A stretch of DNA of 64,000 nucleotides from contig JBDKSW010000007.1 in the NCBI GenBank assembly GCA_039698035.1, positions 124,001 to 188,000 on the forward strand. Reading direction: 5' to 3'. This document shows, one piece after another, positions 44,701 through 52,659 of the stretch; the stretch's first letter is position 1, and each line of letters starts with the position of its first letter. This DNA is from JAJFUI01 sp039698035. GTDB taxonomy: Bacteria; Planctomycetota; Planctomycetia; Pirellulales; Thermoguttaceae. A program made the position numbers and the translations under genes. The notes under the pieces were generated by a model. That model had not been told where the DNA came from. It saw nothing but the letters and a program-made list of their open reading frames with translations, and ran no database searches.

Positions 44701-47700
44701 CGATCGGCACGCCCGAGCCGCGGGAAAACGCCTTGAGCATACGGCCGAACAACCCGCTTGCCGGCTTGCCGTTGTCCTCTGGCCACAGGGCGACGGCGCC
44801 TTGCGCCAGCGTCAATTTAGGATCACGCAACAGCGCGGCCGGATCGGTTCCGGTTTGCACACCCAAGCCCTCGCACGCCGGGCACCAGCCGAGCGCGCTG
44901 TTGAACGAAAAATGGTGCGGCGAAAGCGGCTCGAAACTTCGCCCGCATTGGTCGCACACAAAGTGCTGGCTGTGCGTCTCGACCGTCCATCGCGGTTCGG
45001 GCATGTCTTCGCTGGGGTACACCACCCGCAGCACGCCGCGGCCCAACGCGAGGGCATTTTCCACGCTGCCGGCGATTCGTGAGCGGGCGGCGGAGCGGAC
45101 GGTCACACGATCGACGACCACCTCGACATCGTGCTTCTGCCGCCGGTCGATCTCTGGCGGCTGATCGACCGAATAGGTTTGACCGTCGATGCGGATTCTG
45201 ACGTAGCCCGACGCCCGCGTCTCTTCCCAAAGCGATTCGTACTTCTCGCCAACACGGATTTCCAGCGGCGCGGTCAGGAACAACTTCGTGCCGGCCGGTT
45301 GGGCCATGATCTTGGCGATAATCTCGTCGGCCGACTGACTTCCAATCGGCACGTCGCATGTCGGGCAATGCGGGCGTCCGAGCCGCGACATGAGAATCCG
45401 CAGGTAGTCGTAAATCTCGGTGACCGTGCCGACCGTGCTCCGCGGGGTATGGCCCGAGTGCTTCTGCTCGATGGCCACGGCCGGCGAAAGCCCTTCGATG
45501 TGATCCGCCTTGGGTTTCTGCATCTGGCCGATGAACTGCCGGGCGTAGGAACTGAGGCTTTCGACGTACCGGCGTTGCCCTTCGGCGTAGACCGTATCGA
45601 TGGCCAAAGACGTCTTACCCGAGCCGCTTGGACCGCAGCACACGGTCAGCTTGTCGCGTGGGATGTCCACATCGACATGCTTCAAGTTGTGCTGCTGGGC
45701 GCCGCGGACGCGGATGGACGACAAGTGTGGAGTGGGAGGTGACGTGTGGAGAGACGCGGACGCGCGGCTGGCGGGTTTGCCGGCTGCGAGTCGCAGGTCG
45801 CCATCCTTGCCAGCAACGCCGTCCAGGTTGAGCACCTTCCGCAACACGCGGCCCGTGTGGGATGTGAATCCGTTGGCGTGTTGCCCCCTGTTCTTCGATG
45901 TTCCGTCTCCATCCGGCGTCATGCCATGCCGAGCCACGTCCTCTGGCGTGCCGGCCGCGACGAGATAGCCGCCCGCCGCGCCGCCTTCGGGGCCGAGGTC
46001 GACGACCCAGTCGGCCGTCTTGATGACCTCGGTGTTGTGTTCGACGACCAGCACCGTGTTGCCGGCATCGACAAAACCGTGCAGCGCACGGAGCAGCAGT
46101 TGCACGTCGGCGAAGTGCAGGCCGGTGGTCGGCTCGTCAAGCAGATAGAGGGTGCGCCCCGTGCTTCGCTTTGACAGCTCGCGAGCCAACTTGACGCGCT
46201 GGGCCTCGCCGCCGGAAAGCGTGGGCGACGCCTGCCCCAGCTTCATGTAATCGAGTCCCACGTCGTGCAGTGTTTGCAGCTTGTTGGCGATTGCCGGGAC
46301 GTTCTCGAAATGCCGCAAAGCCTCTTGGATGTCCATGTCCAAGACTTGGGCGATCGACTTGCCCTTGAACCGCACCTGGAGCGTCTCGCGGTTGAAGCGT
46401 TGACCCTCGCAAACCGGGCACGTGACCCACACGTCGGCCAGGAAATCCATTTCAAGCCGCGTCGAGCCGTTGCCCTCGCAGGCCTCACAGCGCCCGCCAC
46501 GCACGTTGAAACTGAACCGACCGGCCTTGTAGCCGCGAGCCTTCGACTCGGGCAATTGCGTGTAGAGATGCCGGATTTCGTCAAACACCTTGATGTACGT
46601 GGCCGGATTGCTTCGCGGCGTTCGCCCAATCGCCGACTGATCGATGGCGATCAGCTTGTCCAGATGTTCGAGGCCCTCGATGCACCGGTGAGCGCCCGGG
46701 TTGCCGCTGCCGCCGTTGAGGTCGCGTCCGAGCGCCTCGACCAGAATGTCGGATACGAGCGAGCTCTTGCCCGAGCCGGACACGCCGGTGACACAGACGA
46801 AGACGCCGAGCGGAATCTCGACGTCGATTCCCTTCAGATTGTTCTGCGTGGCGTCGCGCACGACGAGCTTGGCATCGCCCACCGGCCGGCGTTGCTTGGG
46901 GACTTCGATGCGGCGCCGCCCGGACAGGTATTGGCCCGTAATGCTCTTCGGCTCTTCCAGGATTTGGGCAACGGGGCCAGCGGCGACGACGTGCCCGCCG
47001 CGAATACCCGGTCCTGGGCCGAAATCGACGACGTAGTCCGACGCCCGCATCGTGTCCTCGTCGTGCTCGACGACGATCACCGTGTTGCCCTGGTCGCGGA
47101 GCCGACCGAGCGTCTCAATCAGCCGGTCGTTGTCGCGAGGGTGCAGGCCAATGGACGGCTCGTCCAAGACGTAGAGCACGCCGACCAGGCCGCAGCCGAT
47201 CTGGCCGGCCAGTCGGATGCGCTGCATTTCGCCGCCCGAGAGCGTCGGCGCGGTGCGATCCAGCGTGAGATACTCGAGACCGACGTTCGTCAGAAACTGC
47301 AATCGCCCGCGAATTTCCTTGACCGCCTCGGCCGCGACGGTTTGTCCAGTGGCGTCAAGCTCCAGGTCGCTAAAGAACTCTTGGCAGTCGGAAATGGCCA
47401 GCCCGCAGGCTTCCGGCAGCGAGCGTTCGGGGCGGTCGGCGAACCGCGATGCTCGAGCCTTGAGCGTGACCGCGCGGGCCTGGGGGTTCAACCGGGCGCC
47501 GTGGCAGGCGTTGCAGTCGAGGATGCACATGTACTTCTCGAGCTGTCGCCGCTGGAGGTTGCTCTGTGTCGTGCGGTACTGCGACAGCAGCTTTGGGATG
47601 ATGCCCTCGTAGTGCCCACCCCATTTGTAACCCGAGGGGCCGCTGCGCCAGGTGAAGGCGATGTGCTCTTGGCCGGTGCCCCAGAGCAGGGCTTCTTGCA

Positions 47701-48832
47701 GCTTCGGATCGAGCTCTTCCCAGGCCGTTTCGAGCATCGTGCCTGCAGGAAGCCCCTCTCGGCGTTCCAGCATCTCGGCCACGCCGCGATAGATGTGACG
47801 CCGCCATCGGCCCATGTCGCGCCACGAGCCGACCAGCTCGACGCAGCCCTGTTGGAACGAACGACTGCTATCCGGGATCAGCAGCCTCGGGTCGAACGTG
47901 TAGATTTGCCCCAAACCGCCACAGTCGGGACACATGCCTTGCGGGTTGTTGAAGCTGAACAACTGGGGGCTGGGCGGCTCGAAACTCAGGCCGCACTCGG
48001 TGCATGCGTAGTGGGCGGAAAGGGCGATCGTCGAGGGGGGCGACGCGAGAGGGGCGAGATTCTCGGGCGGCGCGTCGTGGCCGGCGTCCGGCCTCGCCTC
48101 GGCCGGCTTGCCGTTTTCCGGAACCGCGATCAGGTTCCCTTCGCCCAACCGCAACGCCAGCTCGACGGCCTCGGCCAGTCGAGCGCGCACCTTGGGGCCG
48201 ATCACCAGCCGGTCGATGACCACCTCGATGTTGTGGCGCATCTGCCGGTCCAGCCGCAAGTCGTCGTTGAGCGCGACCACGCGGCCATCCACCCGGGCGC
48301 GAACGAATCCCTGCTTCAGCAGGTCGGCGAACAGGTCGCGGTACTCGCCCTTCTGCCCACGCGCGACGGGGGCCAAAATCTCCAGCCGCGTCCCATTGGG
48401 CAGCGCGAGAATGCGCTCGATGATCTGCTCACGCGATTGGGCCGTGATGGGACGGCCACATTGCGGACAATGGCCCCGGCCAACCCGTGCGTAAAGCACC
48501 CGCAGATAATCGTAGATCTCCGTGATCGTGCCGACCGTCGATCGTGGGTTCTGCCCGCCCGTCTTCTGCGAGATCGATATGGCCGGGTTGAGTCCGGAGA
48601 TCAGGTCCACGTCCGGCTTCGGCATCTGGCCAAGGAACTGCCTAGCGAAGCTTGACAGGCTTTGCACGTAACGCCGCTGGCCCTCGGCGTACAGCGTGTC
48701 GAACGCCAACGAGCTCTTGCCGGAACCGCTGACGCCAGTGAAGCAAATCAGCCGGTCGCGGGGGAGTTCCAGGTGGACGTCCCGCAGATTGTGCTCTCGG
48801 GCGCCTCGAATGAGGATGTCGGCAGCGGGCAT
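41705..48832 (-). CDS. uvrA: Tandem double UvrA with extra C-terminal region
   Basis: 2375 residues, about two and a half times a normal UvrA. Copy one spans about residues 1-950 and copy two about 1035-2000, joined by a variable linker. Each copy has two ABC ATPase modules: Walker A GVSGSGKSS (33-), a second near 680, GPSGSGKTS near 1070 and another near 1730, each with LSGGE signatures. Each copy has CxxC zinc modules (CTEC/CPDC, CEACEG/CPVCEG; CDQCG/CPACEG, CEKCEG/CDTCRG). All four ATPase sites look intact. UvrA normally dimerises to detect DNA damage and load UvrB; here one chain could be the dimer. Residues about 2041-2375 are unrelated to UvrA and unassigned. ATG 48830-48832. Confidence 0.93.
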   Translation of the reverse strand: MPAADILIRGAREHNLRDVHLELPRDRLICFTGVSGSGKSSLAFDTLYAEGQRRYVQSLSSFARQFLGQMPKPDVDLISGLNPAISISQKTGGQNPRSTVGTITEIYDYLRVLYARVGRGHCPQCGRPITAQSREQIIERILALPNGTRLEILAPVARGQKGEYRDLFADLLKQGFVRARVDGRVVALNDDLRLDRQMRHNIEVVIDRLVIGPKVRARLAEAVELALRLGEGNLIAVPENGKPAEARPDAGHDAPPENLAPLASPPSTIALSAHYACTECGLSFEPPSPQLFSFNNPQGMCPDCGGLGQIYTFDPRLLIPDSSRSFQQGCVELVGSWRDMGRWRRHIYRGVAEMLERREGLPAGTMLETAWEELDPKLQEALLWGTGQEHIAFTWRSGPSGYKWGGHYEGIIPKLLSQYRTTQSNLQRRQLEKYMCILDCNACHGARLNPQARAVTLKARASRFADRPERSLPEACGLAISDCQEFFSDLELDATGQTVAAEAVKEIRGRLQFLTNVGLEYLTLDRTAPTLSGGEMQRIRLAGQIGCGLVGVLYVLDEPSIGLHPRDNDRLIETLGRLRDQGNTVIVVEHDEDTMRASDYVVDFGPGPGIRGGHVVAAGPVAQILEEPKSITGQYLSGRRRIEVPKQRRPVGDAKLVVRDATQNNLKGIDVEIPLGVFVCVTGVSGSGKSSLVSDILVEALGRDLNGGSGNPGAHRCIEGLEHLDKLIAIDQSAIGRTPRSNPATYIKVFDEIRHLYTQLPESKARGYKAGRFSFNVRGGRCEACEGNGSTRLEMDFLADVWVTCPVCEGQRFNRETLQVRFKGKSIAQVLDMDIQEALRHFENVPAIANKLQTLHDVGLDYMKLGQASPTLSGGEAQRVKLARELSKRSTGRTLYLLDEPTTGLHFADVQLLLRALHGFVDAGNTVLVVEHNTEVIKTADWVVDLGPEGGAAGGYLVAAGTPEDVARHGMTPDGDGTSKNRGQHANGFTSHTGRVLRKVLNLDGVAGKDGDLRLAAGKPASRASASLHTSPPTPHLSSIRVRGAQQHNLKHVDVDIPRDKLTVCCGPSGSGKTSLAIDTVYAEGQRRYVESLSSYARQFIGQMQKPKADHIEGLSPAVAIEQKHSGHTPRSTVGTVTEIYDYLRILMSRLGRPHCPTCDVPIGSQSADEIIAKIMAQPAGTKLFLTAPLEIRVGEKYESLWEETRASGYVRIRIDGQTYSVDQPPEIDRRQKHDVEVVVDRVTVRSAARSRIAGSVENALALGRGVLRVVYPSEDMPEPRWTVETHSQHFVCDQCGRSFEPLSPHHFSFNSALGWCPACEGLGVQTGTDPAALLRDPKLTLAQGAVALWPEDNGKPASGLFGRMLKAFSRGSGVPIDVPFEQLGGRHRRLIFHGTDQQWFEVPADGCSAAGSLRFQFKGLYPALEEASRISPSFRMRLENLVDEVDCSVCYGSRLRDDAASVRLWLGEDSSGRTMDELCRLPLGRLLELFEAWKQTDRERKIAGEVSREVRNRVRFLVDVGLEYLTLARPAATLSGGEMQRIRLASQVGSGLCGVLYVLDEPTIGLHPRDNHRLIKAFDKLRDLGNTLLVVEHDREVVRHADQLLDFGPAAGRHGGQVVAAGTPSEVARQRGSVTGPYLSGKKAIAVPTNRRIRGVEKAEEEKGVGRQAKRSKTRGGKTPADRVSPVSTLPSPHVAPGGWLEILGARHHNLKNIDVRIPLGTLTAVTGVSGSGKSSLIEDVLFASLARTLHRAKIAPGAHDAIHGIQLINKVIRVDQQPLGQTPSSNPATFTGVFDLIRSLYAQLPEAKLRGFTPRRFSFNVPGGRCEKCEGNGQLRVEMHFLPDVWLECDTCRGHRYNPETLAVHYHGKSIADVLDMSCGEAVKLFENIPKIRRPLQTLCDVGLDYLTLGQSAPTLSGGEAQRVKLAAELSRPDTGRTLYLLDEPTTGLHFDDLAKLLDVLNRLVDLGNTVVVIEHNLDVIKTADWVIDLGPEAGEDGGHVVAAGTPEDIVASGEAGKSHTAVALAPTLAAGPLAERKPFDFAAEAARQAGDRDINDVGGDARMPWELDGRRWHTEQRVGRSGNPCRWDGRILAAVIDRIQETSDLFAETDWNERSVVEIRAAKKSDGWFFHAITGEEWLLKMKFRTARNTFKREELIATLDLKPLNDMPELPLYGTESRVRCKNLRGPWQEIELRVHAYQEIDRNEFWEFVDRAIAGFGKFREKVQAKSNILQPWKQLGRVWHMAHRGFPLGKTVRWEVGVLEKLLALLKELAPNATFDWGHKQVVPVCLPGQQHPWAAIQTKKLDAVYLHLTGPKGRFTLGQITDIGHDPELDASHPDSDTILLKFCTKDDLAGGDLRELLKSHLASRSSS

Positions 48833-48873
48833 AACGCAGCAACAGCGTGGGCCAAATCGGTGGCAAACCCAGT

Positions 48874-48882
48874 ATTATAGCA
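48874..48882 (-). promoter_or_regulatory. Extended -10 promoter for uvrA
   Basis: The minus strand reads TGC immediately before a perfect TATAAT (complement of 48874-48879), the extended -10 form. No good -35 lies upstream. The leader to the uvrA ATG would be about 35 bases. Confidence 0.5.
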
Positions 48883-48953
48883 GGATGTGCCGGAAGCGCG
48901 CCGGCGGTGGGCGGAAGTTGCGTCAGAAATCGGCCATCCTTGCCCCCCTGGCC

Positions 48954-48970
48954 CTCTCCCAAGAGGAGAG
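48954..48970. repeat. Short palindrome, REP-like
   Basis: CTCTCC and GGAGAG separated by CAAGA, embedded in CCCTGG/CCCTCTCCC-like sequence of the kind often dispersed in GC-rich genomes. It lies between the divergent uvrA and gap promoters. Confidence 0.3.
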
Positions 48971-48993
48971 ACGGAAAGCGGCGACTTGTCCCG

Positions 48994-49022
48994 TTGTTGG
49001 TTTTCGGGGGGGCCGCTATAAT
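48994..49022 (+). promoter_or_regulatory. Promoter for the GAPDH gene with a G7 tract in the spacer
   Basis: TTGTTG at 48994-48999 and a perfect TATAAT at 49017-49022 with a 17-base spacer. Seven consecutive G (49006-49012) lie inside the spacer, so any slippage there would change spacer length. Leader to the gap GTG about 98 bases. Confidence 0.55.
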
Positions 49023-49126
49023 CATGGATTCCCCGCCTGCCGCCATTCCCGGCATTCGGTCCCGTGTTGAAACGTTTGGCCCCGCGTCGTTTGGGGCTTT
49101 GTTAAATATTCAAAAGGAGATTCTCT

Positions 49127-50176
49127 GTGGCTATTCGAGTGGGAATCAACGGGTTCGGCCGTATCGGACGGCTGGTGTTCCGCGCCATCTGCGATCAAGG
49201 GTTGCTGGGCAAGGAAATCGAAGTCGTCGCCGTCAACGACCTCGTCCCGGCCGACAACCTGGCCTACCTGGTGAAGTACGATTCGACCCAGGGCAAGTTC
49301 CCGGGCACTGTCACCTGCGAAAAGTCGAGCCCGAGCCTTGCCGAGCCCGATACGCTGGTCGTCAATGGTCAGAAGATCAAGTGCTTGGCCATCAAGGAAG
49401 GTCCGGCCGCCTTGCCGTGGAAAGAGCTCAAGGTGGACATCGTCGTCGAATCGACCGGTCTGTTCACCGACGCCACGAAGGCCAAGGGCCACCTCGACGC
49501 CGGCGCGAAGAAGGTCATCATCTCGGCCCCGGCCAAGAATGAGGACATCACTCTGGTGCTCGGCGTCAACGGCGACAAGTACGACCCGGCCAAGCACAAC
49601 ATCATCTCGAACGCAAGCTGCACGACCAACTGCTTGGCCCCGGTGGTCCACGTCCTGCTGAAGGAAGGCTTTGGCGTCGAGGAAGGTCTCATGACCACGA
49701 TCCACAGCTACACGGCCACGCAAAAGACCGTCGACGGTCCCTCGAAGAAGGACTGGAAGGGCGGCCGCTCGGCGGCGATCAACATCATCCCATCCACGAC
49801 CGGCGCCGCGAAGGCCGTCGGCCTGGCCATTCCCGAGGTCAAGGGCAAGCTGACCGGCATGTCCTTCCGCGTTCCCACTCCCACGGTGAGCGTCGTCGAT
49901 CTGACCGTGCGAACGGTCAAAGAAACCACCTACAAGGAAATCTGCGCCGCCATGAAGAAGGCGAGCGAGACCTACTTGAAGGGCATTCTCGGCTACTGCG
50001 ACGACGAGGTCGTTTCGAGCGACTTCATCCACGACGCGCACTCCAGCATCTTCGACGCCGGCAGCGGCATCGAGCTGAGCAGCCGCTTCTTCAAGCTCGT
50101 GTCGTGGTACGACAACGAATGGGGCTACTCGTGCCGCACCGTCGACTTGCTCCGCATCGTCGGCAAGAAACTGTAA
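49127..50176 (+). CDS. gap: Type I glyceraldehyde-3-phosphate dehydrogenase
   Basis: 349 residues from GTG 49127 with AAAAGGAG upstream. NAD-binding GFGRIGR at residues 10-16 and Asp38 after the second strand (NAD rather than NADP preference). Catalytic Cys165 in SNASCTTNC, with WYDNEWGYS near the end. It oxidises glyceraldehyde-3-P to 1,3-bisphosphoglycerate in glycolysis. It stands alone: no pgk or tpi follows, and a strong terminator lies just downstream. Phosphoketolase (34665-37031) also yields its substrate. Confidence 0.96.
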   Translation: MAIRVGINGFGRIGRLVFRAICDQGLLGKEIEVVAVNDLVPADNLAYLVKYDSTQGKFPGTVTCEKSSPSLAEPDTLVVNGQKIKCLAIKEGPAALPWKELKVDIVVESTGLFTDATKAKGHLDAGAKKVIISAPAKNEDITLVLGVNGDKYDPAKHNIISNASCTTNCLAPVVHVLLKEGFGVEEGLMTTIHSYTATQKTVDGPSKKDWKGGRSAAINIIPSTTGAAKAVGLAIPEVKGKLTGMSFRVPTPTVSVVDLTVRTVKETTYKEICAAMKKASETYLKGILGYCDDEVVSSDFIHDAHSSIFDAGSGIELSSRFFKLVSWYDNEWGYSCRTVDLLRIVGKKL

Positions 50177-50190
50177 CCAAGCGTTGATTC

Positions 50191-50239
50191 CGCCAGTCGC
50201 TCCCATCGAATCGGTGGGAGCGACCGGCGATGTTTTTTT
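50191..50239 (+). terminator. Intrinsic terminator after gap
   Basis: Fifteen-position stem (50191-50205 with 50215-50229, one A-C mismatch), nine-base loop, followed two bases later by seven T (50233-50239), fifteen bases after the gap stop. Confidence 0.85.
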
Positions 50240-50325
50240 GTGGATTCCCCGGAGGACGCGTCCGACGCGACTCCGTCCCGCCTTGCATCTCCCGCCTCGA
50301 TCTTTTTTGCCACTGGAGCAACGCT

Positions 50326-51522
50326 ATGAAGACATTTCTTCTGTCGGGTCTCGCTGTTGCGCTCGCATCGACCGCGTGCATGGCCGCCGAGCCCACGCCC
50401 AGCTTCCAAAAAGTGGTGTTGAGTGAAAAGTTCATGGCCGAAGGAGCCTACGATGGCGACTTCAATCGCGACGGCAAGCCGGATGTCGTGGCGGGCCCCT
50501 ATTGGTACGAAGGGCCAGACTTCCAGAAACGCCACGAGGTTCGCCCGGTGCAGACCTTCGATCCCAAGGAGTACTCCGACAACTTCCTGACATTCGTGGC
50601 CGATTTCAACGCCGACGGCTGGGCCGACATTCTCTATGTCGGTTTCCCAGGCAGTGACGCCTACTGGTACGAAAATCCGGCCGGCAAAGAGGGACACTGG
50701 AAGCGGCGGCTGGCCGCCCGAAGCGTGGGGAACGAGTCGCCCACGTTCGGCGACATCAACGGCGACGGCCGCCCCGAGCTGATCTATAACATTGATGGCT
50801 ACCTGGGCTACGCCACGTACGATTCGGCCAAGCCCGACCAGGTCTGGCAGTTCCACCCGATCACGCCCAAGGGCGACTACCAGCGGTTCACACACGGCAT
50901 CGGTCTGGGCGACATCGACGGTGACGGGCGCGTGGACATCGTCGAGGCCAGCGGTTGGTGGCAACAACCGGCCAACCCACGGCCGGGCCAGCTCTGGACG
51001 AAACACCCATTTCGCTTCGCCGAACTGGCCGCTCAGCTCCACGTCTACGACGTGGACGGCGACGGGCTCTCCGATGTCATCACGGCCTGGAACTGCCACA
51101 CCTATGGGCTGGTCTGGAACCAACAGACCCGCAACGCAAAAGGCGAAATCGGTTGGCGGCAGCAAGTGATCCTGCCCCCGAAGCCCGACTTGAAGTCGCC
51201 GGCCCTGCGCTTCAGCGAGCCACATGCCTTGGACTTGGTCGACATGAACGGCGACGGGCTGAAGGACATCGTCGTGGGCAAACGATTCTGGGCCCACGGG
51301 CCGACAGGCGACGTGGAAGCGAGCGCCCCGGCCGTGCTGTACTGGTTCGAGTTGCGCCGCGATCCGCAGCGTGGCGCCCAGTTCATCCCTCACCGGATCG
51401 ACGACAACTCAGGCGTCGGCACGCAAGTCGCCACGGCCGACCTAAACGGCGACAAGACGCCCGACGTGATCGTCTGCAACAAGAAGGGAACGTTCCTGTT
51501 CCTCAGCAGGCTTGCCAAGTGA
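50326..51522 (+). CDS. Secreted FG-GAP/VCBS-repeat protein
   Basis: 398 residues from ATG 50326 (GGAG upstream) with a signal peptide (about 1-20). It carries at least five calcium-loop repeats of the FG-GAP/VCBS type, each with D-x-(D/N)-x-D-G-x2-D: DFNRDGKPD, DFNADGWAD, DINGDGRPE, DIDGDGRVD, DVDGDGLSD, DMNGDGLKD and DLNGDKTPD. These fold as a seven-bladed beta-propeller. Such proteins are abundant in planctomycetes; their ligands are unknown. The gene is isolated between the gap terminator and the hdr promoter region. Confidence 0.85.
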   Translation: MKTFLLSGLAVALASTACMAAEPTPSFQKVVLSEKFMAEGAYDGDFNRDGKPDVVAGPYWYEGPDFQKRHEVRPVQTFDPKEYSDNFLTFVADFNADGWADILYVGFPGSDAYWYENPAGKEGHWKRRLAARSVGNESPTFGDINGDGRPELIYNIDGYLGYATYDSAKPDQVWQFHPITPKGDYQRFTHGIGLGDIDGDGRVDIVEASGWWQQPANPRPGQLWTKHPFRFAELAAQLHVYDVDGDGLSDVITAWNCHTYGLVWNQQTRNAKGEIGWRQQVILPPKPDLKSPALRFSEPHALDLVDMNGDGLKDIVVGKRFWAHGPTGDVEASAPAVLYWFELRRDPQRGAQFIPHRIDDNSGVGTQVATADLNGDKTPDVIVCNKKGTFLFLSRLAK

Positions 51523-51667
51523 GGAAAGCCGGAGCTTCGTAAGTTCGGCCGCGGCTGACTCATTTCAGCAAGAACTGGAACATGAGGAGCCGGGGCCCCC
51601 GCGGGCCAGGCCGTCCCTGTTCGCCCTGTTGCGCAAGCAGGGATGGACGACAGACATTCTTGGTCAT

Positions 51668-51695
51668 GCCGACTCGCGGAAAACCGCGAGTCGGC
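51668..51695. repeat. Perfect 12-bp hairpin with AAAA loop
   Basis: Bases 51668-51679 pair fully with 51684-51695 around an AAAA loop. There is no T-tract after it on either side. It lies 55 bases upstream of the inferred hdr -35 box. It may be an FG-GAP gene 3' end structure, an operator or a dispersed palindrome. Confidence 0.5.
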
Positions 51696-51749
51696 GGCGG
51701 AATTCCGTGGTCTCGGACGGCGTTTCCTGGCGACAATATCTACAATCGC

Positions 51750-51778
51750 TTGGCGCAACTCACGGGCTCCGATAAGAT
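51750..51778 (+). promoter_or_regulatory. Promoter candidate for the hdr-mvh operon
   Basis: TTGGCG at 51750-51755 and TAAGAT at 51773-51778 with a 17-base spacer. Confidence 0.4.
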
Positions 51779-51990
51779 TACGTTGCCGCCGGGGGGAGTT
51801 GACGGGCGGCGGCACGCGGATTGCTTCTCTTTCGGCGACCGACATTCGGCAGACCACGGAGTCCTACGCAGCGGAGGCGACGGACGCGCCCAGTAGCAGC
51901 CCTTCCCGGAGCGCGCCCGGGCTCGGACCGAAGACGCTTCTTCGACGGGTTCCAAGCATCGGCGACAACCCATCCAACGAGGTTGAGGAG

Positions 51991-52611
51991 ATGTCTACAC
52001 ATACTGCGGTGAAACAAGGCAGTTTCCTGGCGGAGGTCATCGAGGCCACGCCCGGCGGAGAGCAGTTGGTCCACTGCCTTCAGTGCGGCAGTTGCGGCGG
52101 TTCGTGCCCCAGCAGCGCCGACATGGAGTACACGCCCCGCACGCTGATCGCCATGATCAACGCCGGCGAGCGTGACGCCGTCCTGGCGGCCAACACGATG
52201 TGGGCGTGTGTCTCCTGCTACTCATGCACGACCCGTTGCCCGCAGAACATCCCCATCACCGACATCATGTACACGCTGAAACGCATGGCGATTGCCGAGG
52301 GGCGTTACAGCAAGACGGATGCCCCGGCGATGGCCAAGACGTTCACCGACTTCGTGGAAATGTTTGGCCGGAGCTACGAGGTGGGGCTCGCGATTGGCTA
52401 CCACGCCTTCAAGCGATGGAAGCCGATCGAGCTGATGAAGATGGGGCCGATGGGCATCAAGATGCTCTTCCGCCGCCGGATGGCCTTCATGCCCAGCAGG
52501 ATCCGCCAAATCGACCAACTCCGGGCCATTATCAAGAAAGCCAAGGAATTGAGCGCTGCCGAGCAGGAGGCGGCGAAGGCCCAGCATCAGCCGGCGCACG
52601 CCGCCCACTAA
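51991..52611 (+). CDS. hdrC: HdrC-like iron-sulfur subunit
   Basis: 206 residues from ATG 51991 with GAGGAG directly upstream. Two [4Fe-4S] motifs: Cys29, Cys32, Cys35, Cys39 and Cys73, Cys76, Cys79, Cys83, each followed by Pro, the HdrC pattern. The C-terminal half is helical and basic with an Ala/Gln-rich tail. In methanogens HdrC passes electrons from HdrA to HdrB. It opens the operon hdrC-hdrB-hdrA-mvhD-mvhG-mvhA. Confidence 0.9.
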   Translation: MSTHTAVKQGSFLAEVIEATPGGEQLVHCLQCGSCGGSCPSSADMEYTPRTLIAMINAGERDAVLAANTMWACVSCYSCTTRCPQNIPITDIMYTLKRMAIAEGRYSKTDAPAMAKTFTDFVEMFGRSYEVGLAIGYHAFKRWKPIELMKMGPMGIKMLFRRRMAFMPSRIRQIDQLRAIIKKAKELSAAEQEAAKAQHQPAHAAH

Positions 52612-52620
52612 CCGTTTGCT

Positions 52621-52655
52621 CGACGCTCGACACGCGACTTTCAACTCTCGATTAG
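52621..52655 (+). repeat. Five-unit degenerate 7-bp repeat before hdrB
   Basis: Units CGACGCT, CGACACG, CGACTTT, CAACTCT and CGATTAG run without gaps from 52621 to 52655, four bases before the hdrB ATG. They occupy the place of a ribosome site, and no GGAG-like motif is present. Confidence 0.5.
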
Positions 52656-52659
52656 AACC

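Larger units (their letters stand above)
51523..51990. other. 468-bp region upstream of the hdr-mvh operon
   Basis: Contains a perfect 12-bp palindrome (51668-51695) and the promoter candidate at 51750-51778. About 205 bases of leader would precede hdrC. No gene is supported here. Confidence 0.4.

Noticed and set aside
42233..45082. Open frame of about 950 codons on the plus strand opposite uvrA
   Set aside because: Mirror of a high-GC coding sequence; no domains, and the opposite strand encodes unmistakable UvrA.
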